Assembly: GCA_036501535.1 (NCBI GenBank) | Contig: DASYAE010000200.1 | Location: 1-23,653, forward strand | Direction of reading: 5' to 3' | Length of the DNA: 23,653 bases | From: DASYAE01 sp036501535 | GTDB taxonomy: Bacteria > Actinomycetota > Actinomycetes > Streptomycetales > Catenulisporaceae | In this document: piece after piece, positions 16,801 through 23,653 of the stretch | Position numbering within the stretch: the first letter of the stretch is position 1 | Layout: the number at the start of each line of letters is the position of its first letter | Notes under the pieces: model-generated | The model's input: the letters and a program-made list of their open reading frames with translations, nothing else | What the model was told of the DNA's origin: nothing | The model's database searches: none | Translations under genes and position numbers: made by a program

Positions 16801-19328
16801 TCGGCCAGTCCTCGGACCTTGATGACCTCGCCGAGCAGGTCCGGACTCTGATTTGCCACTGGCATCCCCGGCCAGGGCGGCTGGATCACGTCGAGCACAG
16901 CGCTGAAGGCATGCGCGGCGTTCGCCGCCAGGTCCTGCGCGCGTGCGTAGGTGAGCCGGGCAACGGCGCCGTCGAGGCCCGACCGTGCGGAGAATTCGGC
17001 CTCGGAGAGCTCGACGATCGCGAAGGCGCAGTCGAATCCGCTGCGGGACAAGGCGACCCGGTCCGCGGTGGTGTCGGCGAGCGCGAGCAGCCGCTGGTAG
17101 GAGCGCAGCTCTGCCTCGACCCGCGGCCGGTCCCCGGTCGGCACGTGCTGCCAGTCCAGCGAGTCGACGTCGCCGCGGGCCAGGTCCACCGCGCGCAGAT
17201 CCACGTCGGGATTGTCGGCGAAGAACGCCCGCACGGCGTCGTCCTCGCCGTCGAGCCGCGCCGCCAGCGCCTGGGTCGGGCAGGCGAGTTCGAGGCCGGC
17301 GACCAGGAGATCCGCGTACTGCTCGACGCCGAGGCCGGGCGGCAGCGGAATCGCTGCGACCGAGTCGCCCTCGCCCTCGCCTTCGTCCGCCTTGCCGCGC
17401 AGCAGGCGCCGCCACTGCTCGGCGGACCATCCGGCCAGCTCCGGCAGCGACGTCGCGCCCTGTTCCGAGAGGACCCCGATCAGCGGGATGTTGCCGTCCG
17501 TCAGGTCGCTCAGCTCGAGCATCACGCGCACAGCAGCAGCCTGATCCGGGGAGAGTTCCTGCTCCGCGGCGAGCTCGGCCAGCGTTTCCTCGGGCGTCGA
17601 GGCGAGCGCAGACGCGGCCGCGACGACCGCGTCCCGCGCGGCGCCGGACAGGCCGGCGATCCCGGCGAGCACCGACATGGTCGCAGTGCACAGATCGTCG
17701 GCGAGCCAGGGATTGTCGCGCACCGGGACGTCGAGCGAGAGCGCGGCCCCGACCGTGGTCGCAGGCTGCTGATCGAGCTGCGCGAGGGCCGCCCGCGCGG
17801 CCGGCACCACCGCCGGATCGAGCTTGACGGCCCAATTCAGCACATTGACGGCCCTGGCCGCGATCGTCGACTGCGGCCGGACCGCCCGCCAGGACAGCCC
17901 GTCCAGCGCGGGCGCCGCCGCGACGGCGAGATCCGCCGATGCGGTGCCGATCGCCTGCCGGACCGCGTCGCGCAGAGCCAGGTCGAGCCGCGCGTCGACG
18001 ACCGGATTGACCACCGTGCCGGTCCTCGCGTACCGCAGCGCCGGGTCGGCGAGCCCGGCGACCTGCTCCACCCACGCGCTGAGCGCCTGCCCGGCCACCG
18101 CGGCGATCGCGTCGGCGTGGCGCTGCGCGACAGTGCGCATCCGGTCCGAGATGATCCCTTCGTCGACGGCGCGATCGATGTCCTCGGTGAGCCGATCGGC
18201 GCTGATCGCGGCCATCGCGGGCCAGTCGGCCGGGTCGCCGACCCGGATCAGGCCGTATAAGACCTCGATGGGGACCGTCGCAGCAGCCGGATGCTGCAGG
18301 TCGACGACCGCGGCAAACACGCCGGACGCGGCCGGCACCCACTGCTCGGCTTCGACCTCGACCTCGACCTCGCTCGGGTCGGGCGGCACCCCGTCCGGCT
18401 GCACGATGAGCGCGCTCGCGGCGATCACGGCCTGGAAACGGTCCACCGGGATGCCGGTCTCCCCGGCCAGGAACGGTATGTCCGCTGCGGTAATCGCGCT
18501 CGCCGTCACCGCCGGGTCGCGGTCCGCGCGGTCGTCTTGCCTGCGGTCGTCCTGCCCGCGGTCGAGCAACCGCTCAAGCGCGGCGATCACGCGCTCGAAC
18601 TCGGCCGGCAGCCTCGGCGCCCGCGCGGGCAGTTCCAGATCCACCGTCGCGTCCCGCGGCGCATTGAACAGCACCGACGAGGCCGCCGCGATCCGCCCGT
18701 CCCGGGCCAGTACCCGCACCACCAGGTCGGCCGAAGCGATCTCGTGCCGGCTGAACTGCCGGCTCAGATAAGGGATCCGATACCGTCCGTCGCCGTCGGT
18801 GCGCGTCTCATGGTCGAAGTCGGGAGCGTAGGGCCCGAGCGCCTCCTCGCTGCGCAGGTCCTTGTCGACCGCGCGCACCACGACGCCGATCGCCGCGGTC
18901 CCGTCCGGCCAGCTGATCCGTCCGGAGACCGCGTACTCCTCGCCGTCCGGCGCTGGCGGCGGGGCCAGCGTCCCGGATGTGGGCAGATCGAGCTCCGTGT
19001 CGTCCGGCCGCCCGGCCGACAACGGGATCGGGTTCGCCGCGCCGAGCGCGATGCGGACCAGCGCGTCCTCCGGCGCCCCGGCCAGATTCTCGGTCCAGCC
19101 CAGCACCCGGCCGTCCGCGCCCAACGCGCAGGCCGTCACGTAGGCGTCGTCGGCCGGCTCGGCAGGCTCGGCGTATTCGAGCCGGAACCTGCCCTCGCGA
19201 TCCGCGAAACCCTGGACCAGCATGACCGATATGGCCGCGTTCGGCGCCCAGGCCAGCACCGCGACCCGCTGTCCCGCGGCAGGCCGCCCGGCCAGGTCGG
19301 CGACCGTGCCGTGAATGATCACTGACAT
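13890..19328 (-). CDS. TcA-like insecticidal toxin-complex subunit, C-terminally shortened
   Basis: A 1812-residue protein related to Tc toxin A subunits; GGGGGAG lies 6 bases before ATG 19328. Residues 1-95 and about 133-232 are two carboxypeptidase-regulatory/transthyretin-like beta-sandwiches (GDGRYRIPY; VLFNAPRDATVDLEL). A long helical region follows. The TcA/VRP1 hallmark C-A-D-C-D-S-V-L-G-P-T-A-C-F-V-D-L is near 850, then RRPDLWTLPL and IVNEVLE (about 890-927). SVQLYVQRCRMGLE (about 1320) leads into the neuraminidase-like domain (WAWRRSFRVWRAGREAFLHPE, about 1342-1480), then YHRELLLHLPLLIAERLN (about 1565) and PFNPFAVARLRP (about 1625). The protein ends just after FRVPPNPALLACWDALEDRLARLRRR, where TcA proteins pass into the linker, channel and TcB-binding domain. 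No signal peptide. Repeat-derived acidic tracts occur (EVEVEVEAE, DEGEGEGD). No TcB or TcC gene is in view. Confidence 0.85.
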   Translation of the reverse strand: MSVIIHGTVADLAGRPAAGQRVAVLAWAPNAAISVMLVQGFADREGRFRLEYAEPAEPADDAYVTACALGADGRVLGWTENLAGAPEDALVRIALGAANPIPLSAGRPDDTELDLPTSGTLAPPPAPDGEEYAVSGRISWPDGTAAIGVVVRAVDKDLRSEEALGPYAPDFDHETRTDGDGRYRIPYLSRQFSRHEIASADLVVRVLARDGRIAAASSVLFNAPRDATVDLELPARAPRLPAEFERVIAALERLLDRGQDDRRQDDRADRDPAVTASAITAADIPFLAGETGIPVDRFQAVIAASALIVQPDGVPPDPSEVEVEVEAEQWVPAASGVFAAVVDLQHPAAATVPIEVLYGLIRVGDPADWPAMAAISADRLTEDIDRAVDEGIISDRMRTVAQRHADAIAAVAGQALSAWVEQVAGLADPALRYARTGTVVNPVVDARLDLALRDAVRQAIGTASADLAVAAAPALDGLSWRAVRPQSTIAARAVNVLNWAVKLDPAVVPAARAALAQLDQQPATTVGAALSLDVPVRDNPWLADDLCTATMSVLAGIAGLSGAARDAVVAAASALASTPEETLAELAAEQELSPDQAAAVRVMLELSDLTDGNIPLIGVLSEQGATSLPELAGWSAEQWRRLLRGKADEGEGEGDSVAAIPLPPGLGVEQYADLLVAGLELACPTQALAARLDGEDDAVRAFFADNPDVDLRAVDLARGDVDSLDWQHVPTGDRPRVEAELRSYQRLLALADTTADRVALSRSGFDCAFAIVELSEAEFSARSGLDGAVARLTYARAQDLAANAAHAFSAVLDVIQPPWPGMPVANQSPDLLGEVIKVRGLAELLEPRPSGGCADCDSVLGPTACFVDLMHFAERQISGPTFVAPKLTDHPRYLKNRRPDLWTLPLTCDSAGTLIPALRIVNEVLETRLAALLGRDPYQALADPADQAACTVPFSLPHAELGLYLGHFGLTPAYIYRTLRLPDATVNRAQTGLDVTEQAAAGPLSLDQLQFVLTGTPSLAAPYVGDLQSVSALVEPSARAGLVDALAAMLDVSSGRLSDMISWTGLEIIDDLPDDPQSLLDLVRRLERVALLFDRLRFSDETVGYLTADVGAGAGKLGVTDRADLTYTDIGSLSAYAAFCARTSVPEAETHTRALLDAYAATDSFGPDQRSHLALLTGATTSLVDSVLDAFALPAVPLAALSQADEIIACCTTLGIDAHALLKLGQDGNYADLAAAARVAADAVAAQFADEATRDRVLSAFEDEINALKRDALCGHLIGDGGGGAEPHFGSRKDLSDYFLVDVEAEGCARTTRVDAAISSVQLYVQRCRMGLEQADPALVPQEQWAWRRSFRVWRAGREAFLHPESHLDADLRDDRTALLSSLADAAPEQQVAEYRAESERLAGLEIIEVCYDAASGVHHVLGRTRQDPPTTYHRSWDGVTWQPWTPAGAQGAQTTPPGIPETVVRIGGEQFVVRENKTPLLLGGLPARSMADAVQAERQFSSATHILDEPNEAAQPDAAPSAFAKSSTPILFTPLAIAARNSLIRLSGSGSGPDQPADAFDVYHRELLLHLPLLIAERLNAAGRHEDALHWFQQVLDPTTTESRSLEQLVTDPAALAAYQKAPFNPFAVARLRPAALQKAIVLQFVSNLTSWVDDLPVQDDAQAANEATLLCALASDILGPRPADHTARTSPAAPESEHTYETIASVLDDAPKLLATLENWVYQTRWSALGYPAAASVVPFDTVTALADARARQYAFWASAPVEPAYPPHLIVQAALAFRVPPNPALLACWDALEDRLARLRRRAPGAATR
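18351..18377. repeat. Hexamer repeat inside the TcA-like gene
   Basis: Three TCGACC units plus variants on the plus strand encode the alternating Glu-Val string of the TcA-like protein on the minus strand. It is the same kind of in-frame hexamer expansion seen in the MOSC fusion and the permease. Confidence 0.65.
18528..18564. repeat. 15-base tandem repeat inside the TcA-like gene
   Basis: About 2.5 copies of a 15-base unit beginning GCGGTCGTC encode the repeated QDDR peptide after the second beta-sandwich, probably a flexible linker. Confidence 0.65.
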
Positions 19329-19520
19329 GGATGGCTCCCCCTCGGCGAGCAGAGCGCACGGAGCGCACCGGTCGCACTCATGCTACGGGCGCGGTTCGCG
19401 GGCCGGGGCCGTCCTGGGTATGTCGAAGTCGAAGTGGTGCCAGCAGCGGGACATTTACTTGTAGACGGCTGTTCGCCTTTATTTGCTCTTGTTGGCCAAG
19501 TGTTGTATCACTCGCAAAAC

Positions 19521-22500
19521 ATGAGACCCACACAGTCGATCGTGCGTACGATCGTCGCCGTCTGCTGCGCGGCGGCTACCGTCGCGGCGACGGCCGCTTC
19601 CGGTGGAGGCGCCGCATTCGCGGCCTCCACAAACGGCGCCGGTGGCAACTCCCCCCGGCCCTGGCTGCCGTCCACACCCACATATTGGCCGCAGGTGGTC
19701 GGGGAGCAGTCCACCAGCCCCGAGACGATCACCAGCGGGGTGCAGCTGCACACCGAGACCTACCAGACCGTCGGCGGGGCGCAGAAGGCCCAGGTCCTGA
19801 ACGTCGACCTGACCAACTCGAACCTCCACTTCGGCGCGGTCGAAGCCGGCGACAAGCTGATCGACCCGTCCGACGAAGTCATCTCCTCGATGGCCGACCG
19901 CACCGGCGCCATCGCCGGCGTGAACTCGGACTTCTTCGCCATCAACGCCACCGGCCAACCGGACGGCATGCTCGTCCAGAACGGGACCCTCGAGGCCAGC
20001 CCGGTCTCCTCCTGGCCGTATGACCTCGAGGTGCTGAACACCGGCCAGATGGAGATGGCCACCGAGACGTTCAGCGGCACGGTCGACGACACCACGACGG
20101 GGGCGACCAACCCGCTGGTCGCGCTGAACCGGATCGACCAGACCGGCCTGACTGCGGTGACCCCTTACCTGGGCGCGGTCACCATCGGGGCCTCCACGAT
20201 TGTGGCCGGCACGGTTAGCGGCGGCGTGCTGACCATCACGAGCGTGAAGACCAGTCAGACCGCACTGCCCCAGCTCGCTGCCGGGCAGGAGGATCTGATC
20301 GCGCGCCGCGGCACCGCGGACTCGACCTGGCTGCAGAAGATGCACGCGGGTGACGCCGTGACGGTGTCGGATTCCCTTGCCCCGTACAGCATCGGCCAGA
20401 TCACGAGCGCGGTCAGCGGCGGCGCCTACCTCGACCAGAACGGGACGATGACCGTTCCGGTGGAAAGCGGCGGGGAGAACAACGTCCAGTACCCGATCGT
20501 CGGGATCGGCGTCAGCAAGGACGGCACGCACGCGATCGAGGCCGTGTTCGACGGCCGGGAGAGCGAGAACCAGGCCGTCGGCCTGACCCGGCCGGAGTTC
20601 GCCCAGTGGATGCTCGCCCACGGCGCGTACAACGCGATCGAGTTCGACTCCGGCGGGTCCGCCGAGATGGTCGCCAGGCTCCCCGGCCAGCCGCAGGTCA
20701 GTGTTCTGAACACCCCGTCCGACGGCGCCGAGCGGCCTGTGGCCAACGGCCTGTTCCTCTACTCCACCGAGGCCGCGCCGGCTGCCGCGACGCGCGCCGT
20801 CGTCAACGGCGGCAAGGCCATGGCCCTGCTGACGGGCACGACCGAGCAGGTCGCCGCTTACGCCACCGACGCCAAGGGCAACCCGGCGGCCACCCCGGTC
20901 AAGGTCTCGGTCGATCCGCCGAACCTGGCCAGCGTGACCGGCAGCCCGACGGCGAGCGGGACAACCAGTACCCTGATGTTGACCGCGGGGAAGCGCTCCG
21001 GTTCCGGCTGGCTGGTCGTCAGGGCGGGCGGCGCGACATCGCGCGAGCCGCTGACGGTCACCGCCAAGCCGCAGTCTCTGAGTATCTCCCCGACCGAGCC
21101 AGACCTGGGCAACGGCGGCACGCAGCAGTTCAGCGTGACCGGCACCGCGCCGCACGGGACCGCGCTGACGATGACCCCGCAGGACGCCACCTGGTCCGTG
21201 TCCCCGGCCGACCTCGGCACGGTCAGCACCGGCGGCCTGTTCACCGCCGCGGCGACCGGCACCGGACTCGCCACGGTCACCGCGACGGCGGGTGGAACCA
21301 GCACGACGGCCTCGGTGGCGGTCGGCAGTTCGGCGACCGTGGCCGATCCGATGACCGACACCAGCAACTGGTCGCTGAACCTCACCAACGGCTCCGCCGC
21401 GACGCTCAGCGAGTCGACCACGCAGATCGCCCAGTCCGGCGACGCGGGCTCGATGGACGTGCACTACAACATACCCGCGGCCAGCGGCGTATCGCAGGTT
21501 GTGTTCTCGCCGGTCGCAGGGCACACCATCACGGTCGGCGACGCGCCGAACGGCCTGGCGCCGGACGCGATCGGCGTGTGGATCAAGGGGATCGGCGGCA
21601 CGCCGGCGGCCCCGCTCGCGCACGGCGCGCTGACCTTCGCAGAGGCCTACACCGAGGTCAACGGACAGACAGACACCTTCTATCCGACGGCCGTCACCTA
21701 CGACGGCTGGGAGCTGATCGAGGCGCAGGTGCCTGAGGGCGCTCAGCTGCCGCTCACCCTGAGCTTCCTGGACTTCCTCGTCATCGACCCGTCGGTCGAT
21801 CTCACCGGTGACATCTACGTGGCGGACCTCGAGGCGCTCTATTCGCCGCGTCCGCCGGTGACGCCGACCTACACAGCCATCCCGCAGAACCCGCAGTGGC
21901 TCCAGTACACCGCGAGCCCGGCCCAGTTCGCCCCCGGCGGCGTGACCCTCGCCGACTGGGACGACTCCCACCTGCAGGCCGCCGACCACGACACCACCGG
22001 CTCGGTGGTGACCAACGACATCAACACCGCGATCAAGGCCCTGCCGTCCAACGCAGCGCCGAACATGATCCAGGTCAACGGCGACCTGACCGACGACGGC
22101 ACGATCGCCGACCTGCAGTACGGCTACCAGGAGCTGCAGACCTTCGGACTGCCGTTCCACGACGCCGTCGGCAACCACGAGATCGGTCAGGGCGCTGATC
22201 CGGAGGACGAATACTGGACGACGCTGTTCGGCGACACGCACTACACGTACACCGACGGCGCCGCCGAGGTCATCGAGACCGACAGCGCCAACGGCGGACT
22301 TCTCGCATCAGACCCCTACCAGGTGCCGATGCAGGAGCAGTACTCGTGGCTGGTCTCCGCACTGGACTCCAGCACGTCCAAGGACGTCATCCTGCTGACG
22401 CACATGCCGGCCTACGACCCGCACCCGATCGCGAACAGCCAGTTCTCCGACCGGTACGAGGCGCAGATGTACGAGCAGATCGCCGAGGACTACCAGCGCA

Positions 22501-23003
22501 GCCACCCGCAGCAGCACGTGATGCTGCTCTTCGGCCACGCCCGCGGGGTGGCCGAGCAGATCCTGGACCCGGACGGAACCCCGGACCCGAACGGCCTGCC
22601 GAACTTCACCGTCGCGGACGCGGGCGTGCCCCCGTACGCCACGGTGGACCAGGGTGGGTTCTATAACTACGCGCTCTTCCACGTGCTGCCGAACGGCACC
22701 ATCCAGTTCGCCTTCCAGCCCGTGCTGGACACCATCGCCGTCACCGCGCCGCAGCCGACCCTGGCGATCGGCGCACGGGAGCAGCTGACCGCCACCGGCA
22801 CGACGCCGACCGGCGACGACCTCACCGCGCTGCAGGTACCGATCGCCGACCCGGCGTCGCACCTGTGGTCCAGCAGCAACCCGCGGGTCGTAACCGTCGA
22901 CCCGTCGACCGGGCAGATCTCGGCCCGCTCGCCGGGGACCGCGACGATCAGTGTTCTGTCGGGCGGCGTGACCGGCACGATCAAGGTGACGGTCACCTGG
23001 TAA
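19521..23003 (+). CDS. Secreted NAGPA-type phosphodiester glycosidase fused to metallophosphoesterase
   Basis: A 1160-residue exported protein. Residues 1-35 from ATG 19521 are a clean signal peptide ending AAFA; an upstream in-frame ATG (19380) would bury it, so 19521 is preferred although no ribosome-binding site is visible. Residues about 90-415 are a phosphodiester glycosidase (NAGPA) domain: GVNSDFFAINATGQPDGMLV, VFDGRESENQAVGLTRPEFA, EFDSGGSAEMV. Bacterial Ig-like domains follow (about 433-603), then a jelly-roll-like region (605-780). Residues about 808-1071 are a calcineurin-type phosphoesterase: D815-S-H817, G-D855-L-T-D858, G-N885-H886-E887, H961, G-H1006. The usual second His of the last GHxH motif is Arg here. 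A Big_2-like domain ends the protein. The fusion could uncap sugar-phosphate-sugar diesters and then release phosphate. A perfect hairpin terminator follows. Confidence 0.9.
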   Translation: MRPTQSIVRTIVAVCCAAATVAATAASGGGAAFAASTNGAGGNSPRPWLPSTPTYWPQVVGEQSTSPETITSGVQLHTETYQTVGGAQKAQVLNVDLTNSNLHFGAVEAGDKLIDPSDEVISSMADRTGAIAGVNSDFFAINATGQPDGMLVQNGTLEASPVSSWPYDLEVLNTGQMEMATETFSGTVDDTTTGATNPLVALNRIDQTGLTAVTPYLGAVTIGASTIVAGTVSGGVLTITSVKTSQTALPQLAAGQEDLIARRGTADSTWLQKMHAGDAVTVSDSLAPYSIGQITSAVSGGAYLDQNGTMTVPVESGGENNVQYPIVGIGVSKDGTHAIEAVFDGRESENQAVGLTRPEFAQWMLAHGAYNAIEFDSGGSAEMVARLPGQPQVSVLNTPSDGAERPVANGLFLYSTEAAPAAATRAVVNGGKAMALLTGTTEQVAAYATDAKGNPAATPVKVSVDPPNLASVTGSPTASGTTSTLMLTAGKRSGSGWLVVRAGGATSREPLTVTAKPQSLSISPTEPDLGNGGTQQFSVTGTAPHGTALTMTPQDATWSVSPADLGTVSTGGLFTAAATGTGLATVTATAGGTSTTASVAVGSSATVADPMTDTSNWSLNLTNGSAATLSESTTQIAQSGDAGSMDVHYNIPAASGVSQVVFSPVAGHTITVGDAPNGLAPDAIGVWIKGIGGTPAAPLAHGALTFAEAYTEVNGQTDTFYPTAVTYDGWELIEAQVPEGAQLPLTLSFLDFLVIDPSVDLTGDIYVADLEALYSPRPPVTPTYTAIPQNPQWLQYTASPAQFAPGGVTLADWDDSHLQAADHDTTGSVVTNDINTAIKALPSNAAPNMIQVNGDLTDDGTIADLQYGYQELQTFGLPFHDAVGNHEIGQGADPEDEYWTTLFGDTHYTYTDGAAEVIETDSANGGLLASDPYQVPMQEQYSWLVSALDSSTSKDVILLTHMPAYDPHPIANSQFSDRYEAQMYEQIAEDYQRSHPQQHVMLLFGHARGVAEQILDPDGTPDPNGLPNFTVADAGVPPYATVDQGGFYNYALFHVLPNGTIQFAFQPVLDTIAVTAPQPTLAIGAREQLTATGTTPTGDDLTALQVPIADPASHLWSSSNPRVVTVDPSTGQISARSPGTATISVLSGGVTGTIKVTVTW

Positions 23004-23015
23004 CCGGCATTCGAT

Positions 23016-23048
23016 CGCAGCCGCTCCCCCGGTCGGGGAGCGGCTGCG
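23016..23048. terminator. Hairpin terminator after the NAGPA-phosphoesterase gene
   Basis: A perfect 14-bp stem (23016-23029 with 23035-23048, CGCAGCCGCTCCCC) and 5-base loop starts 13 bases past the TAA stop. No U-tract follows. Confidence 0.85.
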
Positions 23049-23064
23049 TCACAGAGCACCGATA

Positions 23065-23097
23065 CTGTCCCACAGGCTATTGCGACCTGTGCGACAG
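23065..23097. promoter_or_regulatory. Paired CTGT-N3-ACAG dyads, candidate operator
   Basis: CTGTCCCACAG (23065-23075) and CTGTGCGACAG (23087-23097) share one dyad pattern and are 22 bases apart centre to centre, about two helical turns. They lie upstream of the small gene at 23150. Two dimers bound on the same DNA face would fit. The cognate regulator is not known. Confidence 0.4.
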
Positions 23098-23149
23098 GTT
23101 TAACGAGGACGAAAACCATCTGGCCAGCCGACAGTCATAGCCTGCGTGC

Positions 23150-23425
23150 GTGGGCATCATCCTGGAACCACCGTCGGACGGATTCGAGGTCGGCCAGCGA
23201 GTGTACTGGCATCAGGACCTCACCGACCCGGATGACGACGGATTCCGCGAGGCAGTCGTAAGGGCGGTCCACCGCGCCCCGACAGGACGTGTCCTGATCT
23301 GCCAGATCGTGCCAACCGGCGGCACCGCCCCCGGCAGCCCGGAGGTGGCCGCCATCCACCGCACTCCGAATCCCAAGCTGGACTGCCGCTCCTGCGCCCA
23401 GCGCGGCTGGCTGCGCACCATCTAA
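23150..23425 (+). CDS. Small hypothetical protein, probably leaderless
   Basis: A 91-residue, mostly hydrophilic protein that I do not recognise. It starts at GTG 23150; an in-frame TAG lies 12 bases upstream, so no longer start exists. There is no ribosome-binding site, but TAGCCT (23138-23143) sits 6 bases before the GTG, the spacing of a -10 box for a leaderless mRNA, which is common in actinobacteria. Visible features are an N-terminal VGQRVYWHQDL strand-like segment, an acidic DPDDDG loop and a C-terminal C-R-S-C-A-Q-R-G-W-L. Codon third positions are mostly G or C, supporting a real gene. Two inverted repeats upstream may be its operator. Confidence 0.6.
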   Translation: MGIILEPPSDGFEVGQRVYWHQDLTDPDDDGFREAVVRAVHRAPTGRVLICQIVPTGGTAPGSPEVAAIHRTPNPKLDCRSCAQRGWLRTI

Positions 23426-23467
23426 GGTCGCTGGAACGCGACTTTCTAACAAAACTCAGCCGCGCAC

Positions 23468-23653
23468 TCACTTTCCACGCTGGGACTCGGCCACGGCAGT
23501 GGGTTCGCTGGAACCTGCCTGCTTCAGCGGGGCCTGCTTGGCCACTTGAGTACAGCGCAAGGTGACCGCGGTAACCGGTCCGTGGTGATCCGTCGCGTGA
23601 CCCGAAGCAGCCCAGAACACATGGTCGCGGCGGATTGCCACGGGGCGCCTTTG
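23468..23653 (-). CDS. C-terminal end of an unrecognised protein, partial
   Basis: On the minus strand a frame stays open from the window edge to a TGA at 23468-23470, giving 61 residues (RRPVAIRRDHVFWAASG near its start, Gln/Ala/Ser-rich at the end). The start lies beyond the window. The low-complexity tail looks like a natural C-terminus and codon use is moderately GC-rich at the third position. I do not recognise the family. The gene would converge on the small gene ending at 23425. Confidence 0.4.
   Translation of the reverse strand, partial: QRRPVAIRRDHVFWAASGHATDHHGPVTAVTLRCTQVAKQAPLKQAGSSEPTAVAESQRGK

Noticed and set aside
16659..18260. Plus-strand open frame opposite the TcA-like gene
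   Set aside because: Arg-rich shadow of the TcA coding strand; no ribosome-binding site or family match.
19479..22241. 920-codon minus-strand open frame opposite the NAGPA-phosphoesterase gene
   Set aside because: No recognisable domain, composition typical of an antisense shadow, and the plus strand has a signal peptide and clear domain motifs.
23561..23576. Near-palindrome GGTGACCGCGGTAACC
   Set aside because: It lies inside the partial minus-strand frame, has an imperfect match, and has no adjacent start codon to regulate.

Overview
The window reads as a high-GC actinobacterial chromosome segment. Codon third positions are strongly GC, and the families present are typical of large soil actinomycete genomes: SARP regulator, CGNR zinc finger, PF04672-type methyltransferase, GH92 and GH30 secreted glycosidases, and a Tc-toxin-like giant protein. 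Streptomycetales or Catenulisporales are the likely range; the genus cannot be fixed from the sequence alone. No tRNA, rRNA, CRISPR array, transposase or integrase was seen.

Layout. Bases 1-3190 (+) hold the end of a CGNR zinc-finger regulator, a short-chain dehydrogenase/reductase (SDR) lacking its catalytic YxxxK, and a MOSC domain fused to a flavin/2Fe-2S reductase. Bases 3204-5183 hold a YjeH-like amino-acid exporter/permease (-) divergent from an Lrp/AsnC regulator (+). Bases 5522-6939 hold a stand-alone SARP activator and a 73-aa DUF5988-like protein, separated by 416 bases that contain a hexanucleotide tandem repeat. Bases 7101-10619 (+) encode a secreted GH92 alpha-mannosidase behind a perfect 14-bp LacI-type operator. 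A convergent terminator separates it from a PF04672 methyltransferase (-). Next come a secreted GH30 glycosidase with a CBM32/discoidin domain (-) and a 1812-aa TcA-like toxin protein (-). Bases 19521-23003 (+) encode a secreted multidomain protein joining a phosphodiester glycosidase (NAGPA domain) to a calcineurin-type phosphoesterase. A small, apparently leaderless hypothetical gene and the 3' end of another gene close the window.

How the genes may work together (inference). GH92 (alpha-mannose), GH30 (candidate beta-1,6-glucan or glucosylceramide) and the NAGPA-phosphoesterase fusion (sugar-phosphate diesters) would together suit attack on fungal or yeast phosphomannoprotein and glucan. 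Each has its own terminator and they lie on both strands, so they form a neighbourhood rather than an operon.

Most unusual items: the TcA-like protein stops just where the linker, translocation channel and TcB-binding domain should begin, and no TcB/TcC partner is in view; the GH92 protein carries two copies of one carbohydrate-binding-like module, one inserted inside its N-terminal domain; and hexanucleotide repeat tracts recur in several unrelated proteins and one intergenic region.
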